Assembly: GCF_000006405.1 (NCBI RefSeq)
Contig: NW_003215582.1
Location: 1-64,000, forward strand
DNA: 64,000 nucleotides
Direction: 5' to 3'
DNA from: Perkinsus marinus ATCC 50983
Lineage: Eukaryota; Perkinsozoa; Perkinsida; Perkinsidae
Shown: positions 1 to 11,358 of the stretch, in pieces
Numbering within the stretch: position 1 is the stretch's first letter
Layout of the letters: each line of letters opens with the position of its first letter
Notes under the pieces: model-generated
What the model saw: the letters and a program-made list of their open reading frames with translations, nothing else
Database searches by the model: none
What the model was told of the DNA's origin: nothing
Position numbers and translations under genes: made by a program

Positions 1-747
1 TGTTGGTCACTGGCGTACGGCAATTGAACTGCGACTCAACGTTCCCACCGTCGGCGCCATCGGCATCGATGAGAGTAACCTCACCAGTAAGGAACCCCAT
101 ACAGACGTAAGTGACGGCCTCTTCCTCCAGGAGGGCCTCGGTCGAGGACACGACCACGGGACTGTACTCTATCCATGCTATGGCGGTTGGCGGCTCAGGC
201 AACCCACCGGCAAGCTCGACCCAGACGACCACCTCTGACTGAAGGCAGGGATGGGACTCCGTCGACTGTGGAGTCAGCTTGGACCCAACAGATGAGCCGC
301 CACATGAGGAAGATCCTGGCGTTCTAAGGGAGGGTTGGACGCTCCCCGAGGCCGGTAGGGTGACCCCAGAGGATACCAATATCGCTGACTCATCGGATCG
401 ATCGTGGGAGGTAACGACAACCATGACCGAACGGCAGTCTGGAGAGATATCAAGACTAGTAACCGTTGGGCTAGTGAGAGGAATGACTATTTCGTGGGTG
501 GATTTACTGGGATCATCAGTCGAGACCGACCAGATGACGATGCTGGGCATGTCAGTGGCCGCCAGCACTCCCACCACGACCAGTATGCGTGGATTCGAGG
601 GGGATATACGGCATCGAAGCAGGGATGTGCCGGGGAGGAAGCGCTCAGTGCGCCCAGGGTAGTCCACTAGAGTCGTCGTTTGAGCTATGGTATCAAGAAT
701 GGCTGGCCTGATGTCGAGGGCTGACATAGCGAGTCGCTGCGATACTT
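1..747 (-). CDS. Partial protein, possible WD/beta-propeller type (runs off left edge)
   Basis: On the minus strand one frame stays open for about 249 codons from 747 to the window edge. It begins just after a splice-acceptor-like sequence (ctccacag, ending at 748); the same frame has a stop at 764-766. The translation has short hydrophobic strand-like segments such as PRILVVVGVLAATDMPSIVIW broken by Ser/Thr/Pro-rich loops, for example ILVVVG, MPSIVIWS, EVVVWVELAGG and AIAWIEYSP. This spacing resembles blades of a WD-type beta-propeller, but no unambiguous WD dipeptide repeat is seen, so the family is inference. A methionine at 725-727 could start translation if 747 is not an exon boundary. 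The 3' end lies outside the window. Confidence 0.5.
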
Positions 748-989
748 CTGTGGAGGGTTGTTGTCAGATGGGAAAACTGAAAACGTGCACGACCCGCGAT
801 ACCACGCTTTAGATAGACTCACACGACACGTGAATCGGAAACACTCGATGAAATGGACATGTAGTAATGCCCACAGTAAGAGTTTAGCATTCCTCGTAAA
901 CCTCTGAGGGGCCTCTGCACCAATCACTGAGCATTTGCGAAAACGCTGCTTAGTAAGAGCGAGATGAGCTTTCCAAAGGTGGAGGGGTG

Positions 990-1105
990 TTCGTGGGCAT
1001 CGGGAGACTGCTGGCCATGGCACTCATCCATCACATTGGCAGGAAACTACTCCTGCATAGGTCTGTTGTAGAGGCTCTGAAGAAGGCCGATCCGTTCAAA
1101 GCGCC
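990..1105 (+). pseudogene. Isolated fragment of the HECT-domain gene
   Basis: These about 116 bases are nearly identical to 4892-5007 inside the HECT domain of the downstream E3 ligase gene, with scattered substitutions. Both encode the peptide FVGIGRLLAMAL and the HRSVVEALKKADPF segment. Homology stops abruptly at both ends and no other HECT sequence flanks it. It is therefore a short dispersed duplicate and not a gene; a conserved reading frame across so short a piece means little. Confidence 0.85.
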
Positions 1106-2585
1106 ACAATCCGTCACAAACGACGAGTCTCCGTCTGCTCCACTATGCAGTCCACGCGGCAACATCGGGCCTCTTTTACTAACCCCTTGAATCTGGCGGA
1201 TCTTGAGGTTAGGACTCTTCATTAGTCCCTCAGCCTTGAATGGAAGAGAACTAACCTCAAGAATAAGAGTGAGTAAGATCTTAAATCTTACGCGAAAATT
1301 GAGATTCATATTATGAGTAAATATGAACCACTCACGTGCATTCCATACCTTTCTGTCGGAGGTTCGCCTACATGCACTAAAGTTCACTATGGATGATATA
1401 AACAATCTCACCGAACACATTGATATGCTGTATGAGGTACACCTAGCCGAGCCACAGTAGGTCGACCAGCACGTCGAGTGCCCTTAGGCTGATTGCACCA
1501 ATCCCTTCAATGCCATCAGCGATGACGAGTTCTGCTACCGTCAGTGCCGCTTACACAAAAGGAATGCTCTACGAGTGATCGAGGTCTTCGAGCCCTATCT
1601 ACCCCCGAGGTCACCACGTACGGACAGTGCTCCACCTACCATCTATGGTCTTCGGTACCACTGGTGCCCCGACCCACATTATCATTCTTCTTTCTTGCAG
1701 ATGCACGAAACTTGTTCACTTGGCGACGGCGACCACCAACAAACTCCTATCTCACTCTGCAGGCGATTCCGAGATTTCACTCCAAGGGAAAAACACACAG
1801 TAACTGATGTTCCGCACGGCATCGCCGTAACTTGCTCCAGAGTATGAGGGCATTGGAGCTCGAGTTGTACGAATGCCTTTAACCCTTAAACCAGTATCCA
1901 CATATGGGCCCTTGTCATGCGCTTGGACACTGTCTGCCCACTGGAGACCTACCAGACCCGCAGGTGTAGTTTTGACGGACTGGAGGCGCCAACTTGAATC
2001 TACCGGATGAACAGATTCTGATGGAGGCCCCTGGGGGGGTTGCCTTTGAATACGTGCCGCTATGAGATGACGGTGGCGGCGACATACCCCCACATATTCA
2101 TGAGGCTCAGGGGTTCATCGAAGACTGTCAGGAACTCGATTGCGAATCCTTCAAATTGCGAAGCGACGGTTACGATGTCGCTGCATATGATATGCAAGCT
2201 ATTGAGCGCTGTGTGAACATTGTCCATGGGGGAAGGGAGTGTACGAGGTACTCCACAGACGAATGGCTGATGTCATTGAGTCGACTCACCTAGCGGAGTT
2301 CGTCGGCACGCAGACCTTACTGTGCAGCACTTGCTGGGCCAAGTTGGGCAGTTGGAACTGATACGGGGATAAATGAAGGTGCGAAAGGCTCGCAGCGATA
2401 CAGTTCCACGTTTCGAGAGTGGACGACCGGGTGATCCCATCAAGGAAGTTTGTGAGATTGCCCAAGTCCTACTACCCTACTGAATGACGTTTCTTCATCT
2501 TGAGCGGGTTCGAGTTTGGTAAATTCCGAATGGGGTGGGTAAGGGTGAGAAGTATAGGTTTTCAGCATGAGTTTGGTCCTACCAA
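1106..2585. other. Region without a supported gene
   Basis: Only short, mutually incompatible open frames are present. One plus-strand stretch (about 1500-1800) reads FNAISDDEFCYRQCRLHKRN and then a Pro-rich segment, faintly like the N-terminus of a PIF/Harbinger-type transposase, but it is interrupted and cannot be extended. The upstream region of the HECT gene (about 2400-2585) shows no recognisable promoter motif. Confidence 0.4.
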
Positions 2586-5500
2586 ATGTCAGGCAAGGAA
2601 ACACCTCAACGACAGAGTGCACGGCTTGCTCGAAAGAGGCGAGACACTCCTCTTGCCACTGCAGCCCTGGTGACTCCTGCGAAGCCTACTAGAAGGAGAG
2701 CTTCTACACCATCTACGAGGGCGACATCTACGCCCATGAGGAACGGCAAAGGCAATCAGGAGGGCCACACGCAGGAGTCGCCATATGCCAAGAGAAGGCT
2801 GAAGTGGCAGGCGAGTTTAGGGCAGTCTTTTAGGGATCAGTCGGATAGCGATGACGAGGCGGGTGTTGCCGAGAAGACGGAGGAAAGGGCACGTAAGCGG
2901 CGTAGGTTTAGGAGTGGGGTACAGACTCAGGAGGAGGAGAGCCCTTGTGAGGAGCTGGAGGGGTCTGTGGAGGCCGAGGAAGAGACAGAGGAGGGTTCTG
3001 ATGATGATGGTGAGAGCGACTCGTCTGAGAAGCGACAGGAGGAGATCCGCAAGCTGAGAGCAGTGGAGGCGGATCTGACTAGGAAGTTATTCGCAATGAG
3101 GAGTGCCGCTTCGCCAGGGGTGGAGGAGGAGTCTGACCACGATGACGGCAGCCATCCTTACCATGGTGTGGCTCCTCCTCCCTCTTCGAGGGCTCCTGGC
3201 CTGCCGAGGCTCAAGTCGAGCAACTTCGACACAAGCTCGATCGAGGGCAGCGGCGATGATAGCGATGACGATTCGGAGGACAGCTTCTTCGTACCAGATG
3301 ATGATGAGGGGGAGGAAATGAGGCCAACACCTATCCAGGTGGACGGGCCGATCAGCATGGAAGCGGCGCCTCACTGGAGGGAAACAATACCGAGCCACTG
3401 GCCTGTATGGTTCCGGCAAGAGGTGAGATCTACCCCTACCGAGGTAGAGGCTGCGGCAGAGGTAGCAAGGTGCATCGTCGGTCGGGGTAAGCTTCGACAC
3501 ACGAATGGGTCTGCATCGGCATTGGAGAAGGTCTGTGCCACATGTCTCGATTACGATAAGGACTTCTGGGGTGGCCTTACTACTCCTGTTCTTACAGCCC
3601 CTCATGGGCCACATCGTCGTAGTGTCCTACATGGGCTCGCCCTGCGAGATTGCGCTGACACTGTTCGGAACATACTCTGGGAGCTCCGTGGAACATGTGT
3701 GTCGATAACCCCGGCCAGGCTGCGGGATCGCTACGGCTTGACTCCCCTTCACTTGGCGGCTATGAACCCCACCTTCGATGGGAAGGGCATCCGAAGCCTC
3801 CTCAACTTATTCGCACCTAATTTGCAATTCGAGATGGACAAGGAATATCGCTCGAACGCTCTGCAGCTGGCCCTATTCCGGCCTGATGTTGTCGTTGCTG
3901 CCACCTTACTCGCTGGTGTAAAGGGCAGCGACAGACGGAGGCTGCTCAAGTCAAGAGCATTCGCCGAAAGGCGCTCTGCGGTGCTGATCGCGGCAGCCGA
4001 GAGGTCTGTAGAGAAGTTGACCATGTTGAGGCCTGCGGACTATAAGGAGATTGACGGCCAAGGCAATACGGCGCTACACTTGGCGGCTGGCTCTCCGGCA
4101 GCTGTACGATATCTGGTCAAGTACGGCGTATGCGGCTTCAACTGTGTGGTTAAGGACACGGGAGTTACTCCATTGCATATGGCGGCTGTGGAAGGATCGG
4201 CACTGGGCGTAGCGCAGCTTATTGAGCTGGGAGCTGATGCCCATATGTGTGACACCTCGGGTTGGCCGCCTCTCCTTTATGCCCTACAATGTGTGGAGTC
4301 GGAAGATGCCGGTGCTGATGCAGTGGAGGTTCTTCTTCGTCACGATACGGCTCAGCCGGGCTTCCCGCAGCTCTCGGTTATCAAGGATTTGCTCAAGAAA
4401 GACCCTAACCGGACAAGGCCCCGAGTGGTTCGGCTGATGCGGTTTGTGTGCGAACGTCCACCCTTCTTCAAGATGCTCAACGACTTCCTACGACCACGGC
4501 TGGAGCTTTTGCTGCCTGGACAGCCTCTGGCCTTTATTTTAAGGGCTCGCTCGGTGGAGCCCTTCGCGGCTGCTCTTGACATGGAGAACAAGATGAGGCT
4601 TTTGAGTATGTCAGTGAGCCAGGCCCGGCCATCGTTCGTGCCGGTTATGAAGTTCAAGTGCCTCCGAGGGCCCCACTTCCTCCAAGAGACAGTGAAGAGG
4701 GTCCTTACCTTTGATAGCAGTCAGATGAGGTGGGGCAACCTCAGTGTGAGTTGGTGCAACGAACGAGGGTCTTGCCTTGGACCTGAGCGGGAGATGTGGA
4801 CTTGCATCTTTGACGATTTGCCTGACTTCGCCTTTGAGAGGAGCGACGATGGTCGGCTACTACTGCCTAGAAGGGACGTCGACCTTGAGGTCTTCGTGGG
4901 CATCGGGAGGCTGCTGGCCATGGCACTTCTCCATCACATTGGCATGAGACTACCCCTGCATAGGTCTGTTGTAGAGGCTCTGAAGAAGGCAGACCCGTTC
5001 GAGCCGCCGAGTATGGAGGAGCTGTGGGAGTGGTTGAATGTATGGTCGCCTACTTTCCACAACAGTATGAAATACCTACAGGATAACGACCTCACCGGCC
5101 TTGAGGAGGAGCTGTGCTTGTCTTGTGGTGAAGATAACAAGGAGGAGTACATACTGTGTCAGTTGACTGAGAAAGTTCACAGGCCGGCAGCAGCCGCAGC
5201 GCTGAAGAGGGGGATGAGAGACGTCCTCAAGTCCTATGAGCTCAGGCTGTTCTCTTCCGACGAGCTCGCTGTTATCTTACACTCTGGAGGTGACACGCCT
5301 CTTGATTTGGCTGATTGGAAGGCCCATACGCACTACGAAGGCTACGATGCCTCGTCAGCGCAAATCTTGTGGTTTTGGAAACTGCTCCATGGTCTTAGTG
5401 ACGGTGAAGTCCGTTTGGTGTTGCTGTTCGCTACGGGGCTTACAAGTGTTCCCCTCGGTGGCTTTGCCGAATTACGTTCCCTGAGTAACTCCGCACCAGG

Positions 5501-5669
5501 CTTTAGAATTGTCAGAACCGCAATAGGCGACCCCAATTGCCCCGATCTCCCTCGAGCCTCTACCTGCTTTAACCAGCTCACTCTGCCGGCCTATGACAAG
5601 GAGAAAACTCTGTGTATGAAGCTGATGACTGCAGTACGATTAGGTTCCAAAGGATTCGAGTTTGCATAG
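2586..5669 (+). CDS. Ankyrin-repeat HECT-type E3 ubiquitin ligase
   Basis: A single 1027-residue open frame. Residues 1 to about 240 are low-complexity, basic then strongly acidic and Ser-rich, as in nuclear scaffolds. Ankyrin repeats follow at about 380-580 with clear TPLHLAA, TALHLAA and TPLHMAA signatures. The C-terminal ~340 residues are a HECT domain: it contains FVGIGRLLAMALLHHIG and ends with the catalytic-cysteine motif TCFNQLTLP. Cys994 should form the ubiquitin thioester, 33 residues before the C-terminus, as is usual. The family transfers ubiquitin from E2 to substrate; the ankyrins probably choose the substrate. Intronless in a window where most genes are heavily split. A piece of its HECT region is duplicated upstream at 990-1105. 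Confidence 0.93.
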   Translation: MSGKETPQRQSARLARKRRDTPLATAALVTPAKPTRRRASTPSTRATSTPMRNGKGNQEGHTQESPYAKRRLKWQASLGQSFRDQSDSDDEAGVAEKTEERARKRRRFRSGVQTQEEESPCEELEGSVEAEEETEEGSDDDGESDSSEKRQEEIRKLRAVEADLTRKLFAMRSAASPGVEEESDHDDGSHPYHGVAPPPSSRAPGLPRLKSSNFDTSSIEGSGDDSDDDSEDSFFVPDDDEGEEMRPTPIQVDGPISMEAAPHWRETIPSHWPVWFRQEVRSTPTEVEAAAEVARCIVGRGKLRHTNGSASALEKVCATCLDYDKDFWGGLTTPVLTAPHGPHRRSVLHGLALRDCADTVRNILWELRGTCVSITPARLRDRYGLTPLHLAAMNPTFDGKGIRSLLNLFAPNLQFEMDKEYRSNALQLALFRPDVVVAATLLAGVKGSDRRRLLKSRAFAERRSAVLIAAAERSVEKLTMLRPADYKEIDGQGNTALHLAAGSPAAVRYLVKYGVCGFNCVVKDTGVTPLHMAAVEGSALGVAQLIELGADAHMCDTSGWPPLLYALQCVESEDAGADAVEVLLRHDTAQPGFPQLSVIKDLLKKDPNRTRPRVVRLMRFVCERPPFFKMLNDFLRPRLELLLPGQPLAFILRARSVEPFAAALDMENKMRLLSMSVSQARPSFVPVMKFKCLRGPHFLQETVKRVLTFDSSQMRWGNLSVSWCNERGSCLGPEREMWTCIFDDLPDFAFERSDDGRLLLPRRDVDLEVFVGIGRLLAMALLHHIGMRLPLHRSVVEALKKADPFEPPSMEELWEWLNVWSPTFHNSMKYLQDNDLTGLEEELCLSCGEDNKEEYILCQLTEKVHRPAAAAALKRGMRDVLKSYELRLFSSDELAVILHSGGDTPLDLADWKAHTHYEGYDASSAQILWFWKLLHGLSDGEVRLVLLFATGLTSVPLGGFAELRSLSNSAPGFRIVRTAIGDPNCPDLPRASTCFNQLTLPAYDKEKTLCMKLMTAVRLGSKGFEFA

Positions 5670-6020
5670 TAGCATTTATGTCAGTTATTCGATTTACGTA
5701 GAGCTTTTTATCTAAGCAGCTTCATTGCCCTTGAGTTGGTGTACTGCCAGTTGTGATTTGGGAAAGGAGTGGTATGGAATTTCGCGGACGCCAGTGCAAT
5801 CGATTTTCTTCGTGTTTGGAGTTGGTTGATCAGTACGTGCCGCGTGCCTGCCTGGGATGCCAGATGCATATTAAACGTCTCGTATTCCATACCACGCCTT
5901 GGTCAACTTTCGACTGCGCTGTCGTCTCGTGGATAATGTCTTGGGGCGAGTTGACTTGGGTGCTTTCCTCGGACACCGCCGTTATAGCCATCTACTCAGT
6001 AGGACACATTTTTCTTTAAA
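5670..6020. other. Intergenic spacer between HECT gene and Sec61 beta
   Basis: About 350 bases with no supported coding. It must hold the HECT terminator/poly(A) region and the Sec61 beta promoter, but no motif is recognisable. Confidence 0.5.
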
Positions 6021-6398
6021 ATGACTAAGGGCTCTGAGACCAACATGAACACTTCTCCCACTACTGCAGCTCCCGCTCAAACCGTGGGAGGAGCCCGCAC
6101 CAACCATCTCCATAGGAGAAACGTTGGCAGCAGTCAGAAGGCCGCCCCTGCTTCTGGAAGGAGAGTAACTAACCTATTCTGAATCTTGTTGATCCGAAGA
6201 TGTTCTTCCTCTCAGGCCGCCGGCAACTCCATCCTGAAGTTCTACACTGACGATGCCCCGGGTATCAAGGTCGGACCCACTACGGTGTTAGTCCTCTCCC
6301 TTGCCTACATGGGGTGCGTCGTGTGCCTTCACATCTTGGCCAAGTTCCGTTCGGTCGTGGCTAGCAGCACTGGTGGCGCCGATGAAGCCACTGAATAA
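6021..6398 (+). CDS. SEC61B: Sec61 beta subunit of the ER translocon
   Basis: Two exons, 6021-6164 and 6216-6398, are joined across a 51-nt GT-AG phase-0 intron to give 108 residues. The N-terminal half is the usual flexible, Thr/Ala/Arg-rich cytosolic region. The C-terminal half carries the family hallmark ILKFYTDDAPGIKVGPTTV directly before a single hydrophobic tail-anchor segment (VLVLSLAYMGCVVCLHILAK). The protein is a tail-anchored part of the Sec61 channel through which secretory proteins enter the ER. Length matches the family. The first ATG after an in-frame upstream break was used as start. Confidence 0.95.
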
Positions 6399-6581
6399 AC
6401 ACAGCGGTCTGTTCATACCGTCTCACGGAGTGTAGCTCTCATATGGCGATGACGGCGGAGTTGCTTAGTATTGTTGGTGGTACATTTCGAAAAGTGATTT
6501 CGATATTGCTCTTGCGTTGGTGAGTGGTCAATGCCCTACGGGTTACTCCATTACGCAGTTGACTTTTTGCCTAGGCTCATC

Positions 6582-8056
6582 ATGGTGCAGCAGGTCCTAA
6601 TGGTAGCTGAAAAGCCCTCTATTGCGGAGGCTCTCGCGAAGTCACTATGTAAAGGCAAATACAACGTACGTGTGACTTTTCCGTGATGGTCGGGTACACT
6701 GAATGTCTCAGTCTCGAAGGGGAGTGTCACCTGTCGGTCAAGTGCATGAGTTCAACGGCGAATTCCAGGTAGTTATCGTAGCTACTGTAGAGTCCTCCCA
6801 GCCGCTTTACAGGGGAGTCCGGCGTGGTTGAAGATTACGTCTGTTGCGGGTCACGTGTACAGCATAGACTTCCCGCCTGAGCTCAACAACTGGGATAGAG
6901 TGGATCCGGCCAAGCTGTTCGAGTCCAAGACTGTTCAGAAAGAGGTAGTAGAAGGGCGGCGAGGGGAGGGGACGACTGATCTTATACAACAGTCGGGGAG
7001 CTGTTTTCCACTGTAGTAGATTCGTACTGAATGTGGTATGTCTTATCGAGTCGTTATAACGCCATTACTCGTGTCACACGTCATCATTCAGGCCAACCCC
7101 AAGCAGAGGATGCCTCAGCATCTGCGTTCAGAATCCAAGGGCTGCGACCATCTAGTACTCTGGCTCGATTGTGATCGAGAAGGGGAGAATATCTGTTATG
7201 AAGTAAGCCGAGACCAGTGCGTGTTGCCAACGCCGCCGCCAGGGATAAGCGGTATCTTCTTCGCTGTGCGTAGGTGATGCAGAATGTCGCTCCTAACCTG
7301 TCCGACCGCAAGAATGTATGGCGCGCCAAGTTCTCTAGTTTGGTGGCTAAGGATCTTCAGGTAGTGCTTGGAATACCCTGCGGCTGAGGATGAGGTGCCT
7401 TGGTTGTTCAGCATGCCTACCGTAACCTCGGATACCCCAATCAGAATGAGGCGCTGTCAGTGGATGCCCGCCAGGAAATCGACCTCAAAACGGGCGTTGC
7501 CTTCACTCGTTTTCAGACCAGATACTTTCAGGTGGGATCTCTCGAGCAGCTTAGTACTGACAACTTTGAAGGAATCCTTTTTCAGGGTAAATACGGCGAT
7601 CTTGATTCCTCTCTGGTCTCGTACGGACCATGCCAAACGCCAACTCTGTGGTTCTGTGTACGGAGGCATAACGACATTCAGACATTCCAACCCGAGACTT
7701 ACTACACCATCGATGTCAAACTTGAAGGTCACTTGGGATCCCCCTCATAAACGTGGTCACCCTGTCGCTGGCAGGCTCTCAGCTGGCTTCTCCTCTGTGG
7801 TTGGAATGGTCTCGCGGTCAGCTGTTCGACCTGCAAGCAGCTACCACGTTCAAGTCGATGATCGATGCTTATCAATGGGCGACAGTGACGGATGTTAGTG
7901 AGAAGGAGGTAGTCCATCTATCGCGATAGTGTTGGTATTGATGATGACGGGGAGCAGGAGCGGAGGTCTAGACCAGGAGCTATGAACACTGTGTTGATGC
8001 TCAAGCTGGCCTCTCAGCAGCTGGGAATGGGACCACAGCAGGCCATGCAGGTAGTC

Positions 8057-8108
<52 letters not shown>

Positions 8109-10277
8109 GAGCGGTTCGGTGAGGAGGACACCGTTAGTACCTGGAGTTGTTGGATGGGCTTTCGATGTCTACTGGTTAAAGAGAGGGACATTTTTTAACG
8201 AGTCGTACCGTAAGACAGGAAAATGCCACTTCTCGCATGATGGACGGATCCTCGAGAGGCTCACTCCTGTCGTCTGGCTTCTATTGCCATTCAGTCACTC
8301 ACCGCTACATGGATGAGGCATGGAATGGTCTCTATCAGGTGGCCGAGCGTCTGTACCTGTCGGGCTACATCACGTACCCTCGTACAGAGACTACGAAATA
8401 TCCTCCTGCATTCGACCTGCGAGAGGCTGTATCTTTCCAATCACGGAATCCGTACGTGCTAGCCGACCTCGATTGGTCCACAGTATCACTTTCAGCTACT
8501 GGGGCGAGTTCGCGACAGAACTGCTAACAACTGGCCTCAATCGACCTAAGGAGGGCTATGACGCTGGTGACCATCCACCCATCACCCCAGTCAGGTAATG
8601 GTACTCTTTGGATCTCGCTCTAGGGTTCAGTACGTCTATTCACCCCTGGCTTGTAGTTGGCCATGGTGTCAGCGAGGCGACTTGATTCACTTGTTTGGTG
8701 GTGTTCAGGTCGGCGACAGAAGGCGACTTTGGTAGCTCTGACTCTTGGAGGCTCTTCGACATGCTTACTCGTCACTTCCTGGCCAGCCTTGGTCATGACT
8801 GCAAGTTCACTAGAACTAAAGTCCATTTCGTCATTGGGGAAGAGGTGAGCACTAGCAGCAACAGCCATCGGGCAGGGTCTGCCTCCACTCAGAAATTCTC
8901 CGTGGGCGGGCGTCGCATGAAAAGCCCAGGCTTCACCCGAGTCCAATACACTGGGGAGATGCAGGATATCTACGTCCCTCCGGTAGGCACTATTGGCGGC
9001 TTGTTACTCGTATGGTTCTTCCTCAGTTGAAAATTGGGGAGAAGTTACAGATAGCGTCAAAATCGATCAGTAGTGCCAAGACGAAGCCTCCTCCGTATCT
9101 TTCCGAGTCGGGTAAGAAATGAATTCTTCGCAGTGCGCGGAATATCATATTTTTGTGCCGCATTAGATCTTCTTGGCTTGATGGAGAAGAATGGCATTGG
9201 CACTGACGCGTCGATGGCTACCCATATCAACAACATCTGTGAGCGTAACTACGTTTCTCTCACAGATGGTCGGAGACTGGTGCCTACCAAACTGGGTATG
9301 ACTACAACGGGAGGAGTCAGCTTTGTACAACTGCTATCACCCTTTATCAGGTATCACATTAGTCCATGGCTATCAAGCTATTGATAATGAGTTGGTCATC
9401 CCTAGGGTGAGGGCTAACATAGAAAGTGAGTGTACTCTTATTGCTAATGGGAAGGCCCGGAAGGATGAGGTGAGGATATATGCACATGGTGAACTACATG
9501 TGTTGGTGGAAGTATGGAAATTCTGAGGAAATTATCGTTGGTTTTCGTACACTTCTACCCTATGTGTGTGGGTTTTCATAATGTAATGAGGAAACTTATG
9601 AGGTCAGTTGAGGAGACCCAACATATATTCCCACACTGATGGGGTCAACCTCCGGTACGTTCTGACCGAAAGTTCCCTCCTCCTTGCAGGTGACAGCCCA
9701 TGCCCTCACCATCTTCCAACAAAAGTTTATGTACTTCGTGTCGCACGTTGACCTCATGGACCACCTCTTTGAGTCGACGTTCACCTCACTGGCTGCCACA
9801 GGCAAGCTCATGTCTAGATGCGGTAAATGCAGAACGTAAGTCGCGGCGGTAGGGCTGTTTAGTGACAGTCTATGTACAGGTATATGAACTTGATAGACAA
9901 GAAACCGGTTCGGCTCTTCTGTCGTCATTGTGATGAGACGTATGCTCTGCCTCAAACCGGGAGTAGCGTCAAGCTTTACAAGGTAGGGACTGATGCTGGT
10001 GATGCTGGTCATATAGTGTCCACCATCAGGAGCTCACTTGCCCTCTCGACAACTTCCAGTTGGTCATGATATCATATCCATCTACAGCTGGCGGTGGACG
10101 GAAACAGTATCCTCTTTGTCCGATGTGAGTTAACTCCTCATCATCATTGCCCTTCCACTGACGATTTCCCCTCAGGTGCTACAACGACCCGCCGTTCCCC
10201 GAATCCAAGCCGAAGAGTTCGTGTTGGGAGTGCCTCCATCCTACTTGTAAACATGCCTTAGCTTCTGTCGGGGTACG

Positions 10278-10320
<43 letters not shown>

Positions 10321-10837
10321 TGCAAGTTCTGCTACGGGAAATCTCGACAGGTATGCGGATGCCCGCAAGATAGCTGCAGTGGAACTCTCTGTCTCGATGC
10401 TGAGAGTAAACCGAAGTGGAAATTAGACTGCAACACGTGTAACTACCAGCTTAGACTATTCCAAGATAAAGCCCATAAGATTACCGTTACCAAGGACAAG
10501 TGTACGCCAACAGCGCTGGCTCGCCTAGTCGTGACGTGTTCTGGTCAGGTGAGAATTGCGGGAGCAAGCTCTTGAATGTCGAGTTCAGCAAAGGGAAGTC
10601 TTCACTTTCTAACGGAGCCGAGAGTAAGGCACTCAGTTGGTTGATGGGTCTATGAAGGTCTCAGGTGTAGTGGGTTGTCTAGTGTGTGACGATGCGCTCA
10701 ATTCCCAAGTCGAAAGTTCCTTTGCTCGATTAAGCAAACGCCACGGCGGGGGCAAGGGTAAGGGAGGCCGGCGAGGGAAGGGCCGGGGCGGAAAACGAGC
10801 TAATGTTGACGTACGGATGACTTTCGATGGTTTCTAA
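6582..10837 (+). CDS. TOP3B: DNA topoisomerase III beta (type IA)
   Basis: Twenty-three exons reconstruct to 856 residues, essentially the length of animal TOP3B: 6582-6665, 6712-6768, 6813-6944, 7092-7202, 7274-7360, 7412-7531, 7586-7727, 7775-7908, 7958-8050, 8339-8451, 8496-8594, 8709-8844, 8893-8982, 9027-9111, 9167-9295, 9351-9469, 9690-9835, 9880-9982, 10030-10124, 10176-10272, 10351-10501, 10549-10623, 10665-10837. The Toprim motif ([22 protein letters not shown]) and active-site segment [11 protein letters not shown] (Tyr333) are intact. Cys-pair zinc modules and an RGG-like Gly/Lys/Arg tail follow, the tail that lets TOP3B act on RNA as well as DNA. It should relax or decatenate single-stranded DNA/RNA loops. 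Introns are mostly 41-55 nt; two longer ones begin at or near trinucleotide microsatellites. Confidence 0.96.
8051..8108 (+). repeat. GTA microsatellite at a splice donor of TOP3B
   Basis: About 19 GTA units (one GTC variant) begin exactly at the 5' splice site of intron 9 (8051-8338). Each unit supplies another possible GT donor in the same phase, so use of a later one would add valine codons before the catalytic region. Confidence 0.9.
10279..10320 (+). repeat. ATC microsatellite in TOP3B intron 20
   Basis: About 14 perfect CAT/ATC units lie a few bases after the donor (gtacgc, 10273) of the intron at 10273-10350. The tract occupies more than half of the intron. Confidence 0.9.
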
Positions 10838-11358
10838 TTACGAACATGTCTAGTTGTCAGTATGATGATTTATGTGCTGATAAACCAAATCCTGCTGTCT
10901 ATTGCATTGCTTGGCGATGCCTTATAAATTATGAGTTATAATGTCTCACAGTGAACCTCCAAGAATGTGATTCTGAATAGAGGTTGATGACTCGGATATC
11001 CCACCACCTAATTCGATTGATTATCTTATACAGTATGTTCCCTAATCGCCTATTGACAGCGGCATACAGGGATGGGCGCGCGCCATGTTGCTAGGCAAAG
11101 TCAAAACTGCTGTCTTATCAAGTCGGCCTCTCCCCCCCATCGCCATTCCAATGCTAGACCAAGACATGATTTTTCACAATTTGCTTGGGTCCGACTAACA
11201 TTGTAAAGGGAGGGGGGCTAACTGCGGACAGTAGTGCATTAGATAAGTCGGCCAACCACACTGCTCTTGGTGCCTAGACTATGTGTGCTGTCTGTCGATG
11301 GTTTACACTTGTCGACGATTACATTTGTCTATGGTGTGATGTAGTCAACTCTCTAACG
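10838..11358. other. Intergenic spacer after TOP3B
   Basis: No supported gene. An upstream in-frame ATG at 11281 could extend the next gene by 26 residues; otherwise I see nothing. Confidence 0.4.

Noticed and set aside
1500-1830. PIF/Harbinger-like transposase N-terminus
   Set aside because: Only one short motif resembles the family; no DDE residues, terminal repeats or continuous frame were found.
8051-8108. Poly-valine coding repeat or minus-strand poly-tyrosine frame
   Set aside because: The tract lies in an intron of TOP3B that is well supported by the protein alignment on both sides.
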